DNA of 14,038 nt from Rhodospirillaceae bacterium. GTDB taxonomy: Bacteria > Pseudomonadota > Alphaproteobacteria > Rhodospirillales > Rhodospirillaceae. A program made the position numbers and the translations under genes. Below, in pieces: positions 6,967-13,592 of the stretch (its first letter is position 1; each line of letters starts with the position of its first letter). Location of the stretch: the NCBI GenBank assembly GCA_016937315.1, contig JAFGWD010000040.1:1-14038 (forward strand), read 5' to 3'. The notes beneath the pieces are model-generated. The model was not told the origin of the DNA. It saw nothing but the letters and a program-made list of their open reading frames with translations, and ran no database searches.

Positions 6967-7857
6967 TCAGGAAAAATCTGCCTTTACCGTCATCGCCAGA
7001 TCAATGAAGGCCCGTATCACCGGGTGATGATCATCTTCGCGATAGGCCATCACCACCTCCGAAGGCGGCATATTCCGGATTTCACGAGAAACCACATTTG
7101 GCAAGCCATAATTGCCAACCGACGTTGGTGCAACAGCCACACCAAGTCCGGCAGAAACCAAGGACATCAATGTATACATGTCGTTGGCTTCATGGAGAAC
7201 GGCGGGAATCGCCCCGGATTCGTGAATCGCCTGCATCAAGAAATCATGAAAACCTGGCGCATTTCTGCGGGCATAGATCAACACATCTTGGCCATCCAAA
7301 TCCTCCAGTCCCGCCGGGCCGTCCACAGACAAAAGATGACCTTCCGGCAGAAACAATCTGAACGGCTCGCGATGCATCACCACCGTTTTCATGCCACGCC
7401 CAGGGACTGCGGGCACACGGAAAAATCCGATATCAATGACCCGACTCTCCAGCATGGCAATCTGTTCGGCGGTCAAGGCATGGCGCATTTCCAACTCGAC
7501 TAAGGGATACTCCCGGCGAAAGGCGGTCACCAATGGCGGCACAATCGCAGAGGCTGCGGTCGAGATAAAGCCGATTCGCAGGCACCCGAGCTTCCCTTGA
7601 TCTGCCTGTCGCGCACGACTGACCGCTCGCTCAATCGCTGCAAGGACACCAACAACATCATCGCGAAACACCAGCCCTGCAGACGTTAACTCAGTCTTGC
7701 GGCGATTGCGCTCAAACAGACGAACCCCCAGGTCCGACTCCAACCCACGAATCTGAAGGCTCAGCGCCGGCTGGCTCAAGTGCACGCGCTCCGCCGCACG
7801 GCTAAAATGCAGACACTCGGCAAGTGCCACAAAGCTACGCAGTTGCGGAAGATCCAT
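6967..7857 (-). CDS. LysR-type transcriptional regulator
   Basis: A 296-residue protein of usual LysR length. Residues 1-60 form the winged helix-turn-helix: LRSFVALAECLHFSRAAERV then HLSQPALSLQIRGLE and LGVRLFERN, the canonical pattern. The remainder (about 88-290) is the two-lobed periplasmic-binding-like effector domain beginning GKLGCLRIGFI, with GLGVAVAPTSV near its end. The N-terminus resembles the CatR/BenM branch, which often senses aromatic or small organic acids, but the ligand cannot be read from sequence. Start: ATG at 7857 preceded by a purine-rich GGAGGAGAG, a strong ribosome binding site. It is divergent from the NDUFA12-like gene with a 485-base gap, and no obvious catabolic target lies next to it. 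An AT-rich dyad 48-66 bases before the start may be its own operator. Confidence 0.93.
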   Translation of the reverse strand: MDLPQLRSFVALAECLHFSRAAERVHLSQPALSLQIRGLESDLGVRLFERNRRKTELTSAGLVFRDDVVGVLAAIERAVSRARQADQGKLGCLRIGFISTAASAIVPPLVTAFRREYPLVELEMRHALTAEQIAMLESRVIDIGFFRVPAVPGRGMKTVVMHREPFRLFLPEGHLLSVDGPAGLEDLDGQDVLIYARRNAPGFHDFLMQAIHESGAIPAVLHEANDMYTLMSLVSAGLGVAVAPTSVGNYGLPNVVSREIRNMPPSEVVMAYREDDHHPVIRAFIDLAMTVKADFS

Positions 7858-7904
7858 CCCCCTTCTCTCCTCCCAATTGACGGAGCACCTCGCGCCCGCA
7901 CCAC

Positions 7905-7923
7905 TTATTTACTAAACAAATAA
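7905..7923. promoter_or_regulatory. AT-rich dyad upstream of the LysR gene (candidate operator)
   Basis: TTATTT (7905-7910) and AAATAA (7918-7923) are inverted copies around a seven-base spacer, in a strikingly AT-rich patch within GC-rich surroundings, 48 bases before the LysR start. LysR-type regulators commonly bind T-N11-A dyads near their own promoter, so autoregulation is a reasonable guess. The patch may also hold the -10 region of the gene. Confidence 0.35.
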
Positions 7924-8015
7924 CTGAATGCAAAAATACAATTTCCCTTTCTCGCCCCATGCCCACATTTTGGTCAGGTTCCGATCTCGCGCCAAACACA
8001 GCAAAAGCACGGAAC

Positions 8016-8174
8016 GGCGTCCCGGTTTTGACCCCCCGGGCCGCCCACACACCATGGCAACGGCAGGAAGGAACATGGTGGCCCCTTCCCCGTTGAAAGA
8101 CCCCAGTCGCGCCGACATGAAACGCGGTATTTTTCGCCCGATGTTTCTCTCCCCACGAGCATCGGCGCGACTGG
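8016..8174 (+). ncRNA. Structured region, candidate small RNA or structured leader
   Basis: Three inverted repeats follow one another: GGCGTCCCGG/CCGGGCCGCC (8016-8025 and 8036-8045, one mismatch); CACCATG/CATGGTG (8050-8056 and 8074-8080); and CCAGTCGCGCCGA/TCGGCGCGACTGG (8103-8115 and 8162-8174, 13 perfect pairs around a 46-base loop). No protein gene explains them. No known RNA family was recognised, and strand is not determined because the stems can form on either one; plus is given because the NDUFA12-like gene lies downstream. An inverted-repeat remnant of a mobile element is the main alternative. Confidence 0.3.
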
Positions 8175-8342
8175 CACCTCACCTCGAAGACTCGTCGCCC
8201 CCATCCCCCTCACCTCTATGCATGAGAGGCCTCGGCACCTGGCAGCAACGGTGAGCACCTTTACGAACAGCTCCACCAGTGGCATAGTCCCGGTTTGCTG
8301 GAAACAATTGTGCGATCCGTCGGCTTTGAGGAGACGAAACAC

Positions 8343-8690
8343 ATGGACTTGGGCACACGTCTTTATACATGGCTGCACGGTGAATTCGTCGGTGCCGATT
8401 CCTTCGGCAATCGCTACTTCCGCGCCCGCAAAACCCTTCGCGGACAACGCGAACGCCGCTGGGCCATGTTCAATGGCAAGCCAGAAGCCTCCAAAATCCC
8501 GGCGGAATGGCATGCTTGGCTGCATCACACCACCGATGCCCCACTAGAAGGGGTCCGTTATACTTGGCAGAAGCCACATCGCCCCAACCTGACGGGAACC
8601 AAATACGCCTCGTTCCCAGCCGGACACGCCCGGCGCGGCGGACGACGCAATAAGGCAACGGGCGACTACGAGCCCTGGCGTCCGTCCTGA
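8343..8690 (+). CDS. NADH:ubiquinone oxidoreductase NDUFA12-family protein
   Basis: A 115-residue protein homologous to the complex I accessory subunit NDUFA12 (B17.2), which in alphaproteobacteria attaches to the peripheral arm of NADH dehydrogenase. Family features are all there: FGNRYF (20-25), RRWAMFNGKPEASKIPAEWH followed by AWLHH in the middle, WQKPHRPNLTGT, and the C-terminal YEPW. It lacks a signal peptide, as expected for a cytoplasmic-face subunit. Start: ATG at 8343 with GAGGAG nine bases upstream and the usual family opening LGTRLYTWLHG. The frame stays open upstream to 8226, but only a TTG with no ribosome binding site is available there. It begins a plus-strand cluster with MlaD-like and DUF2155 genes, an association common in alphaproteobacteria. 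Confidence 0.93.
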   Translation: MDLGTRLYTWLHGEFVGADSFGNRYFRARKTLRGQRERRWAMFNGKPEASKIPAEWHAWLHHTTDAPLEGVRYTWQKPHRPNLTGTKYASFPAGHARRGGRRNKATGDYEPWRPS

Positions 8691-8716
8691 GTGGTCGGCA
8701 CGCGAAGGAGACCGAC

Positions 8717-9271
8717 ATGCATTTCGGCGAACGCGAGGATATAGGTCTAGGAGCCTTGGTCTGCCTGTTGGGCGCAGTCATCCTTGCCTATGTCCATGGC
8801 CGCGAGGCAAATCCAGAATCCCAGAGCGGATTTGCCCTGTATGCCGGATTTCACCGCAGCGATGGGCTGATGGAAGGCGCACCGGTGCGTTTGTCTGGAA
8901 TCGACGTCGGAGTCGTCAGCAACATGGAATTGCGTGCGAATTTTCAATCGCAGGCGACTTTGCGTATGAATGACGGCATCCGCATTCCCGCCGATTCCGC
9001 CGCCGTAATCCATACGGATGGCCTGTTCGGCGGAAAATACATTGAAATCGAACCGGGTGGCACAATGGAGACGCTTGTCGATGGCGACACGCTCGCCTTC
9101 ACCCAGGACGCCCTGGTGGTTGAAGACCTGCTGGAACGCCTTGTCGCTATGGCCAAATCGCAAAAAATGAAATGCGCCGAGGCATTGGCTCCCCCCCCCG
9201 ATCCGTTGCCTCCCCCCTCCACGGGAGAAACCATTCCCACTCTGCTGCTGCCGCTCAATGAAGGAAACTGA
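8717..9271 (+). CDS. MCE-domain protein, MlaD-like (first copy)
   Basis: A 184-residue inner-membrane-anchored lipid-transport protein. One membrane segment lies near the N-terminus (about residues 9-27, IGLGALVCLLGAVILAYV). It is followed by a single MCE domain (about 38-112) with FALYAGFHRSDGLMEGAPVR, the GIDVG turn and GLFGGKYIEIEPGG. MlaD proteins form hexameric rings in the periplasm that pass phospholipid between an ABC transporter and carriers. After the MCE domain come a helix (EDLLERLVAMAKSQ) and a proline-rich tail (APPPDPLPPPSTGET) encoded across a run of nine C at 9191-9199, which is prone to slippage or sequencing error. Start: AAGGAG six bases before the ATG. It lies 26 bases after the NDUFA12-like gene and 2 bases before a second MCE gene. 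No MlaE or MlaF is in the window. Confidence 0.88.
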   Translation: MHFGEREDIGLGALVCLLGAVILAYVHGREANPESQSGFALYAGFHRSDGLMEGAPVRLSGIDVGVVSNMELRANFQSQATLRMNDGIRIPADSAAVIHTDGLFGGKYIEIEPGGTMETLVDGDTLAFTQDALVVEDLLERLVAMAKSQKMKCAEALAPPPDPLPPPSTGETIPTLLLPLNEGN

Positions 9272-9273
9272 CG

Positions 9274-9738
9274 ATGGTGCGTAAACAAATCATGGAAAGC
9301 ATCATGGGCGCAGTGGTCCTTCTGGTCGCCGGGTATTTCCTGGTGTTCGCCTATACCTCCGCACAAGTCCGCGAAGTCAATGGCTATCACATCAAGGCCA
9401 ATTTCCTGAAAGTGGGTGGCCTACGGGTCGGCAGCGATGTGCGGATCAGCGGAATCAAGGTCGGTTCGGTGATCGACCAGCGTCTTGACCAAGACACTTA
9501 CGAAGCCTCCCTCACGTTCAGCATCCGCCCCGACCTTCACCTCCCAGTAGACACCGCAGCCTCAATCGCAACACAAGGTTTGATGGGCGACAAATACATC
9601 CGCTTGGAACCCGGCAGCATGACCGAGCACCTCAAAGGTGGGGACACCTTAAAGAACACCCGCGATTTCAAATCCTTGGAAGACACGGTGGGCGAGTTTA
9701 TTTTCCTCGCCACCGGCAGCGAGGACACAAAACCGTGA
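9274..9738 (+). CDS. mlaD: MCE-domain protein, MlaD-like (second copy)
   Basis: A 154-residue MlaD-type protein: membrane segment at about residues 9-27 (SIMGAVVLLVAGYFLVFAY) and an MCE domain at about 38-115 with YHIKANFLKVGGLRVGSDVR, SGIKVGSV and TQGLMGDKYIRLEPGS. Its length and C-terminal helix (SLEDTVGEFIFLA) match canonical MlaD better than the first copy, hence the symbol. It should sit in the inner membrane with the MCE ring in the periplasm and work with an MlaE/MlaF-type transporter encoded elsewhere. Start: AAGGAA seven bases before the ATG, two bases after the preceding stop. Its own stop overlaps the GTG start of the next gene (GTGA), so all three are almost certainly co-translated. 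The two MCE copies are clearly diverged, so this is an old duplication. Confidence 0.9.
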   Translation: MVRKQIMESIMGAVVLLVAGYFLVFAYTSAQVREVNGYHIKANFLKVGGLRVGSDVRISGIKVGSVIDQRLDQDTYEASLTFSIRPDLHLPVDTAASIATQGLMGDKYIRLEPGSMTEHLKGGDTLKNTRDFKSLEDTVGEFIFLATGSEDTKP

Positions 9739-10163
9739 ACCTGCGCCGCCTACTGGGCTGTATCCTCTGCGCCACCGCCCTGGTCGTCCCCTCCATGCGC
9801 CTGAACGCAGCCACCAACATCGACACCCGCCTCGCCATGCTGCGTGGCCTGGATAAAATCACCGGGCGCATCACCACGATCACTGCCGTGGTTGGGGACA
9901 CCGTACGCTTTGGCTCTCTGGCGATTATCGTGCGGGCATGCCGAACCCGCCCCCCGGAAGACCCCCCGGAAAGCGCGGCCTTCCTGGACATCACTGACAT
10001 CAAACCCAACCAGCCCCCTGCCGACGTCTTCCGGGGTTGGATGTTTGCCTCCAGCCCCGCAGTGTCCGCCATGGATCACCCGGTCTATGACATCTGGGTG
10101 CTGGAATGCAAAGAACCGCTTCCTGAACAGAACGAACCGATCACCCCCATAGAAACCGGCTGA
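9735..10163 (+). CDS. DUF2155 domain-containing exported protein
   Basis: A 142-residue protein with an N-terminal signal peptide (basic RR, hydrophobic residues 6-18, likely cleavage near residue 25 at LNA-A). The mature part carries the DUF2155 signature: LRGLDKITGR (36-45), FGSLAI, CRTRPPE (69-75), and GWMFASSPAVSAMDHPVYDI (101-120) ending WVLEC with C125. C69 and C125 are the only cysteines outside the signal region and could form a disulphide in the periplasm. The molecular function of DUF2155 is not known. The GTG start overlaps the preceding stop as GTGA, with GAGGA nine bases before. Linkage to MlaD-like genes suggests an envelope role, which is inference. Confidence 0.9.
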   Translation: MNLRRLLGCILCATALVVPSMRLNAATNIDTRLAMLRGLDKITGRITTITAVVGDTVRFGSLAIIVRACRTRPPEDPPESAAFLDITDIKPNQPPADVFRGWMFASSPAVSAMDHPVYDIWVLECKEPLPEQNEPITPIETG

Positions 10164-10165
10164 AT

Positions 10166-10858
10166 CTAAGCCGCCAGCCACGCCCGCAAGGCCGCAGAGA
10201 CCGCCTCCGGTGCTTCTAACGTCGCCAGGTGTCCGCATGCGGGAATAATGGTTAACACCGAGCCAGGAATGCGTTCCGCCATTTCTCGGTGGCGGTCTGG
10301 GGGTGTCAGTTCATCGGCATCACCACAAATCAACGCCGTTGGCACCGCGATCTGCCGCAAATCGTTCAGTCCGTCAGGACGATTGATAATTGCGGTCTGT
10401 TGCCGGATGAAGACTTCTTTCCCTATGCTCCAGGCCATTTCGGTGATGGCACGTATCAAATCACGATCCGTGCGTCGTCCCGACGAAAGCAAGCGCGGCA
10501 ACAACCGTTCCGTCACCGGCGTAAAACGTCCCTCCGACGCCAGGGTCACATAATCGCGACGCATCGCACTTTGTTCCGGCGCATCAGCCCGTGCGGTGGT
10601 GGAAATCAAGGCCACACGCGTTACCCGCTCCGGTGCCCGACGTAAGATCTCCTGCGCGACATACCCCCCCATGGACAGCCCAGCCAAAGCAAAACGATCC
10701 GGCGCTTCACCTAAGACAGCCGCCGCCATGTCTCCGACACTATCCGCCACCAAACTTGGCACCCAACACCGCGCCACGTCTGACAGAACCGCAATTTGCG
10801 GCGCGAACAGCGCTGCGTTGCACAGCAAACCAGGCAGCAGCACCACCTCCTGACGCAT
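10166..10858 (-). CDS. Alpha/beta-fold hydrolase
   Basis: A 230-residue small alpha/beta hydrolase. The nucleophile elbow is GLSMG with S62. The oxyanion-side segment LLPGLLCNAALF lies at residues 7-18. The acid is probably the Asp of GDADELTPP, and the histidine is in CGHLATLEAPE near the end, so the catalytic triad looks complete. Substrate is unknown: esters, lactones or similar are possible. Start: an ATG at 10858 directly follows an in-frame GTG at 10861; AAGGG precedes both and either could be used. It lies 16 bases or so after the stop of the isochorismatase-fold gene, so the two probably form an operon. Its stop is only two bases from the stop of the DUF2155 gene on the other strand. 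Confidence 0.88.
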   Translation of the reverse strand: MRQEVVLLPGLLCNAALFAPQIAVLSDVARCWVPSLVADSVGDMAAAVLGEAPDRFALAGLSMGGYVAQEILRRAPERVTRVALISTTARADAPEQSAMRRDYVTLASEGRFTPVTERLLPRLLSSGRRTDRDLIRAITEMAWSIGKEVFIRQQTAIINRPDGLNDLRQIAVPTALICGDADELTPPDRHREMAERIPGSVLTIIPACGHLATLEAPEAVSAALRAWLAA

Positions 10859-10877
10859 CACTTTGTTACCCTTTCCC

Positions 10878-11426
10878 TTAACGAATCAGCGTTTTGGTGA
10901 TGGTTTTGAAGGCGGGCGTTCCTGACCGCTCCAACCATTCGAAAATCACCATTTCGATGGTCACCAAATGAATTCCCGTCGCGGTCAAACGCAACTTCGC
11001 GATCTCTTCATCTTCTGGAAAGCGCGACCCGCAGGCATCAACAACCACAAACACATCATAGCCCTTGGCCTTCAGATCAAGCGCCGTCTGCATCACACAA
11101 ACATGCAGTTCGATTCCCGCCACCACCACTTGTCGCCGGTTCAATGCCTCGAACTTATCCACAAAAACCGGCTCACCCAGACAGGAGAACGAGACCTTTG
11201 AAACATAAACCGTCTCATCGGGCATGACTTCGCGCACATCAATCATGGTCGGCCCCAGCCCCTTCGGATACTGCTCGGAAATCAGGGTCGGCACCTCCAA
11301 ACGCGACGCAGCATCGACCAGACGCGACGCGCCATCAATCACCTTGCGCGGGTTCCCCATCACCGGGGCCAAACGCTCTTGAACATCGACAATGACAAGA
11401 CAGGACCGATCAGCCGTAATACGCAT
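10878..11426 (-). CDS. Isochorismatase-family cysteine hydrolase (YcaC-like)
   Basis: A 182-residue protein of the isochorismatase-like hydrolase fold. The catalytic triad is visible: D14 in LVIVDVQERL, K77 in VSKVSFSC, and C110 in GIELHVCVMQTALDL. EQYPKGLG (51-58) is typical of the YcaC-like branch, whose substrates are largely undefined amides or similar compounds. No signal peptide, so cytoplasmic. Start: ATG at 11426 with AAGGA nine bases upstream. It is the first gene of a likely two-gene operon with the alpha/beta hydrolase and is divergent from the DEAD-box helicase gene. Two hydrolases together suggest sequential breakdown of one compound, but that is inference. It should not be named isochorismatase: no siderophore genes are present. 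Confidence 0.9.
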   Translation of the reverse strand: MRITADRSCLVIVDVQERLAPVMGNPRKVIDGASRLVDAASRLEVPTLISEQYPKGLGPTMIDVREVMPDETVYVSKVSFSCLGEPVFVDKFEALNRRQVVVAGIELHVCVMQTALDLKAKGYDVFVVVDACGSRFPEDEEIAKLRLTATGIHLVTIEMVIFEWLERSGTPAFKTITKTLIR

Positions 11427-11500
11427 GAGAAAGCATCCTTAAGAGGTGGACAAACGACGGGCAAAAGAATCGGGGCGAAACGCCTCATTTTCAAGCCAGT

Positions 11501-11515
11501 TTGACAACAGTGTCA
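11501..11515. promoter_or_regulatory. Dyad TGACA-N4-TGTCA in the divergent control region
   Basis: TGACA (11502-11506) and TGTCA (11511-11515) are inverted copies around ACAG, in the 271-base gap between the cysteine hydrolase and helicase genes. The left arm is also part of a TTGACA hexamer at 11501, but no good -10 follows. It may be an operator for either divergent transcript; short arms make chance likely. Confidence 0.25.
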
Positions 11516-11565
11516 TGTTTTTGCCATTTTACTGCGGAATTCACGGTCTTATCGTGCGTCGCGCG

Positions 11566-11594
11566 TTGACATTCGGAGATTTCCGCCTGATTAT
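11566..11594 (+). promoter_or_regulatory. Sigma-70-type promoter for the DEAD-box helicase gene
   Basis: A perfect -35 hexamer TTGACA (11566-11571) is followed after 17 bases by GATTAT (11589-11594), matching 4 of 6 bases of TATAAT. Transcription would start near 11601, leaving a leader of nearly 100 bases before the helicase ATG. Long leaders are common for RNA-helicase genes, where they can take part in cold or RNA-decay control. Confidence 0.5.
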
Positions 11595-11697
11595 CGGCCA
11601 ACTTTTTCGTGGTGCGCTTCACGTTTTCCTAAAGGTAACTTGCACACACCCCTAAAAGTCGGCTTCCGCGCAACCTGACAACGGAACATCGAACCAC

Positions 11698-13209
11698 ATG
11701 ACGTTCGAAGAGCTTGGGCTTGAGCCCAACACCCTGAAGGCCATCGCCGAGATGGGCTACACCACACCCACCCCAATCCAAGAACAGGCAATTGGCCTGA
11801 TCCAGATGGGGCGGGATGTTATGGGCATCGCCCAAACCGGAACCGGCAAGACCGCATCTTATACCTTGCCGATGATCGACATCTTGTCGAATGGCCGCGC
11901 CCGCGCCCGCATGCCGAGGTCTCTGATCCTGGCCCCAACCCGTGAGTTGGCAGCACAAGTATCGGAAAATTTCGAGCAGTACGGAAAGTATCATAAGCTC
12001 TCTATGGCACTGCTGATCGGCGGCGAATCCTTCGGCGACCAGGAACGCGCCTTGGATCGCGGCGTTGATGTCCTGATTGCAACGCCAGGCCGAATGATGG
12101 ATTTGTTCGGACGCGGACGCATCCTATTATCAGACGTCAAGGTTCTGGTGATTGATGAGGCTGACCGTATGCTCGACATGGGCTTTATTCCCGATGTTGA
12201 GAAAATTCTCGGTTGGTTGCCGCCTCTGCGTCAGACACTCCTGTTCTCGGCAACAATGGCACCCGAAATCAAACGCTTAGCCGATAAATTTCTGTCAAAT
12301 CCCAAACTGGTCAGCGTTGCCCCCCCCGCATCCCCTGCCGAACTTGTCACCCAGGGCATCGTGGTGGTCGAGGCCCGCGCCAAACGCGACGCCCTGCGCG
12401 GCCTGTTGAAAAGCCAAGATGTCGCCAACGCATTCATTTTCTGCAATCGCAAACGTGATGTTGCCGTGGTTTACCGTTCGCTGGAACGACACGGTTTTTC
12501 CGCTGGCCAGTTGCATGGTGACATGCCGCAATCCATGCGGACCGAAACTCTCGACGCCTTTCGTAAGGGAGACATCAAGATGTTGGTGTGCTCTGACGTC
12601 GCCGCACGCGGTCTGGACATTGCCGACGTCTCCCACGTCTTCAATTTTGACGTCCCCAGTCACGCCGAAGACTACGTACACAGGATCGGGCGCACCGGAC
12701 GTGCCGGGCGCGAAGGTTGTGCCTTCACCATTGCTACACCGGAAGATGGCCGTTACGTCGCCGCCATTCAAAAATTGATCGGTCGAGATATTCCCCTAAT
12801 TCACCTGGACGGCACGGAAACCCTGCCCCTTAAAGACGGAGACGTCGCCCCGAGTGGCCGCAACCGTGGTGGCCGAGGCCGTTCACCCAAGGCAAAAACC
12901 AAGCCCGAGGTACGAAACGAACCCAAGACCGAAACCGGGATCGAAGCCCCGGTCAAATCCCAAACAGAGGCCGAGACCAAACCTGAAATCACGGTAGCCC
13001 CCGCAGCAAAAGCCGAACCGCGTGCGCGAACGGAACGTTCACCGTCCCCCAGATCTGCGGAACGTGAGACCTCTGGACGACGCAACGGACGCAAGGGACG
13101 AACACCACAGCCTGCCGACGAAATCGAAGAAATGCAGCACGGCGACAATGTGTTGGCCTTCGGCGACCACACCCCCAGCTTCCTGTTGCGCGACCCCTTC
13201 GCGAAATAG
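11698..13209 (+). CDS. DEAD-box ATP-dependent RNA helicase (RhlE-like)
   Basis: A 503-residue RNA helicase that uses ATP to open RNA duplexes, probably in ribosome assembly or RNA decay. All core motifs are present: Q motif (F3 and PTPIQ at 24-28), motif I AQTGTGKT (45-52), PTRELAAQ, TPGR, DEAD (153-156), SAT (184-186), ARGLDIA, and HRIGRTGRAGR (328-338). The core ends near residue 380. The tail of about 120 residues is rich in Lys, Arg, Glu and Pro, looks disordered and probably binds RNA. It closes with FGDHTPSFLLR (488-498), a short motif I have seen at the ends of related alphaproteobacterial helicases. Closest subgroup by eye is RhlE, though subfamily naming is uncertain. The ribosome binding site before the ATG is weak (CGGAAC). 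A run of eight C lies at 12320-12327. Confidence 0.95.
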   Translation: MTFEELGLEPNTLKAIAEMGYTTPTPIQEQAIGLIQMGRDVMGIAQTGTGKTASYTLPMIDILSNGRARARMPRSLILAPTRELAAQVSENFEQYGKYHKLSMALLIGGESFGDQERALDRGVDVLIATPGRMMDLFGRGRILLSDVKVLVIDEADRMLDMGFIPDVEKILGWLPPLRQTLLFSATMAPEIKRLADKFLSNPKLVSVAPPASPAELVTQGIVVVEARAKRDALRGLLKSQDVANAFIFCNRKRDVAVVYRSLERHGFSAGQLHGDMPQSMRTETLDAFRKGDIKMLVCSDVAARGLDIADVSHVFNFDVPSHAEDYVHRIGRTGRAGREGCAFTIATPEDGRYVAAIQKLIGRDIPLIHLDGTETLPLKDGDVAPSGRNRGGRGRSPKAKTKPEVRNEPKTETGIEAPVKSQTEAETKPEITVAPAAKAEPRARTERSPSPRSAERETSGRRNGRKGRTPQPADEIEEMQHGDNVLAFGDHTPSFLLRDPFAK

Positions 13210-13290
13210 AGTCGGGCTTCTTCGCTGCGTAGTGGCGCAAGGAGGGGCTTTTGAGCGGAACAGACTCTCGACACGAAGCTCTTCCCAAAC

Positions 13291-13323
13291 AAAACAGGGC
13301 ACCGAAATTCGGCGCCCTGTTTT
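13291..13323. terminator. Bidirectional intrinsic terminator between the helicase and ferredoxin genes
   Basis: AAAACAGGGC (13291-13300) and GCCCTGTTTT (13314-13323) form a perfect ten-base stem. The loop contains a further CCGA/TCGG pairing, making one long hairpin. T-rich runs follow on both strands (TTTTGTTT), so it can end the helicase transcript (82 bases past its stop) and the ferredoxin transcript (about 24 bases past its stop). Confidence 0.92.
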
Positions 13324-13346
13324 GTTTCACGCTGCGGAACCATTCC

Positions 13347-13592
13347 TTAAGCGTGGATCGCCTTGTACTTCGCCAAAAGGGCTTCCGGCGTTTCAACATG
13401 ATCCGGATCAGGCTGGATCGCATCACCGGGGCACACCAGCACACACTGCGGCTCGTCATGAGCCCCAACGCACTCCGTACACAAAGCCGGATCAATCACA
13501 TAGGAATCGCTACCAGGGGAAATCGCCTCGTTCGGGCATTCCATTTCGCAGGACCCACAAAACACGCAGTCCTTGGTAATCTTCATAGCCAT
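13347..13592 (-). CDS. 2[4Fe-4S] ferredoxin, YfhL/Alvin type
   Basis: An 81-residue low-potential electron carrier with two cubane cluster motifs. The first is CVFCGSCEMECP (Cys 9, 12, 15, 19). The second is C-TE-C, then eight residues (VGAHDEPQ), then CVLVCP. The enlarged spacing between the second and third Cys of the second motif is the hallmark of Allochromatium-type ferredoxins. Start: ATG at 13592 giving MAMKITKDC, which matches the family opening; a longer frame to 13625 exists but adds an unlikely leader. No strong ribosome binding site is seen. It is divergent from the korA-like gene 355 bases away, whose product is expected to reduce a ferredoxin of this kind. The terminator at 13291-13323 ends it. 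Confidence 0.95.
   Translation of the reverse strand: MAMKITKDCVFCGSCEMECPNEAISPGSDSYVIDPALCTECVGAHDEPQCVLVCPGDAIQPDPDHVETPEALLAKYKAIHA

Larger units (their letters stand above)
7858..8342. other. Intergenic region with three successive inverted repeats
   Basis: This 485-base gap between the divergent LysR and NDUFA12-like genes contains an AT-rich dyad near LysR (7905-7923), then hairpins at 8016-8045, 8050-8080 and 8103-8174. Open frames exist on both strands (for example 7928-8254 plus and 7974-8528 minus), but none has a recognisable protein pattern and they contradict each other. The last 90 bases hold the 5' leader of the NDUFA12-like gene. Confidence 0.55.

Noticed and set aside
8058..8080. 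AGGAAGGAA resembling the conserved core of SRP (4.5S) RNA, with GGTCAGG further upstream
   Set aside because: In SRP RNA GGTCAGG and GGAAGGAAGCAG are almost adjacent and form one hairpin; here they are about 90 bases apart and the flanks do not pair in that form.
8275..8290. GCCACTG on the minus strand, as in the core of cobalamin riboswitches
   Set aside because: The accompanying conserved segments (AGCCAGGAGACC-like box and GGGAA element) are missing and no B12-related gene follows in that direction.
8226..8342. Upstream in-frame extension of the NDUFA12-like gene
   Set aside because: Only a TTG codon (8295) is available without ribosome binding site, whereas the ATG at 8343 has GAGGAG and the family's usual N-terminus.
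7974..8528. 184-codon minus-strand open frame
   Set aside because: It runs antisense through the NDUFA12-like gene and across the hairpin region; no ribosome binding site or protein-like pattern was seen.
12801..13343. 180-codon minus-strand open frame
   Set aside because: Antisense to the helicase's low-complexity tail, crosses the bidirectional terminator, and has no domain pattern.
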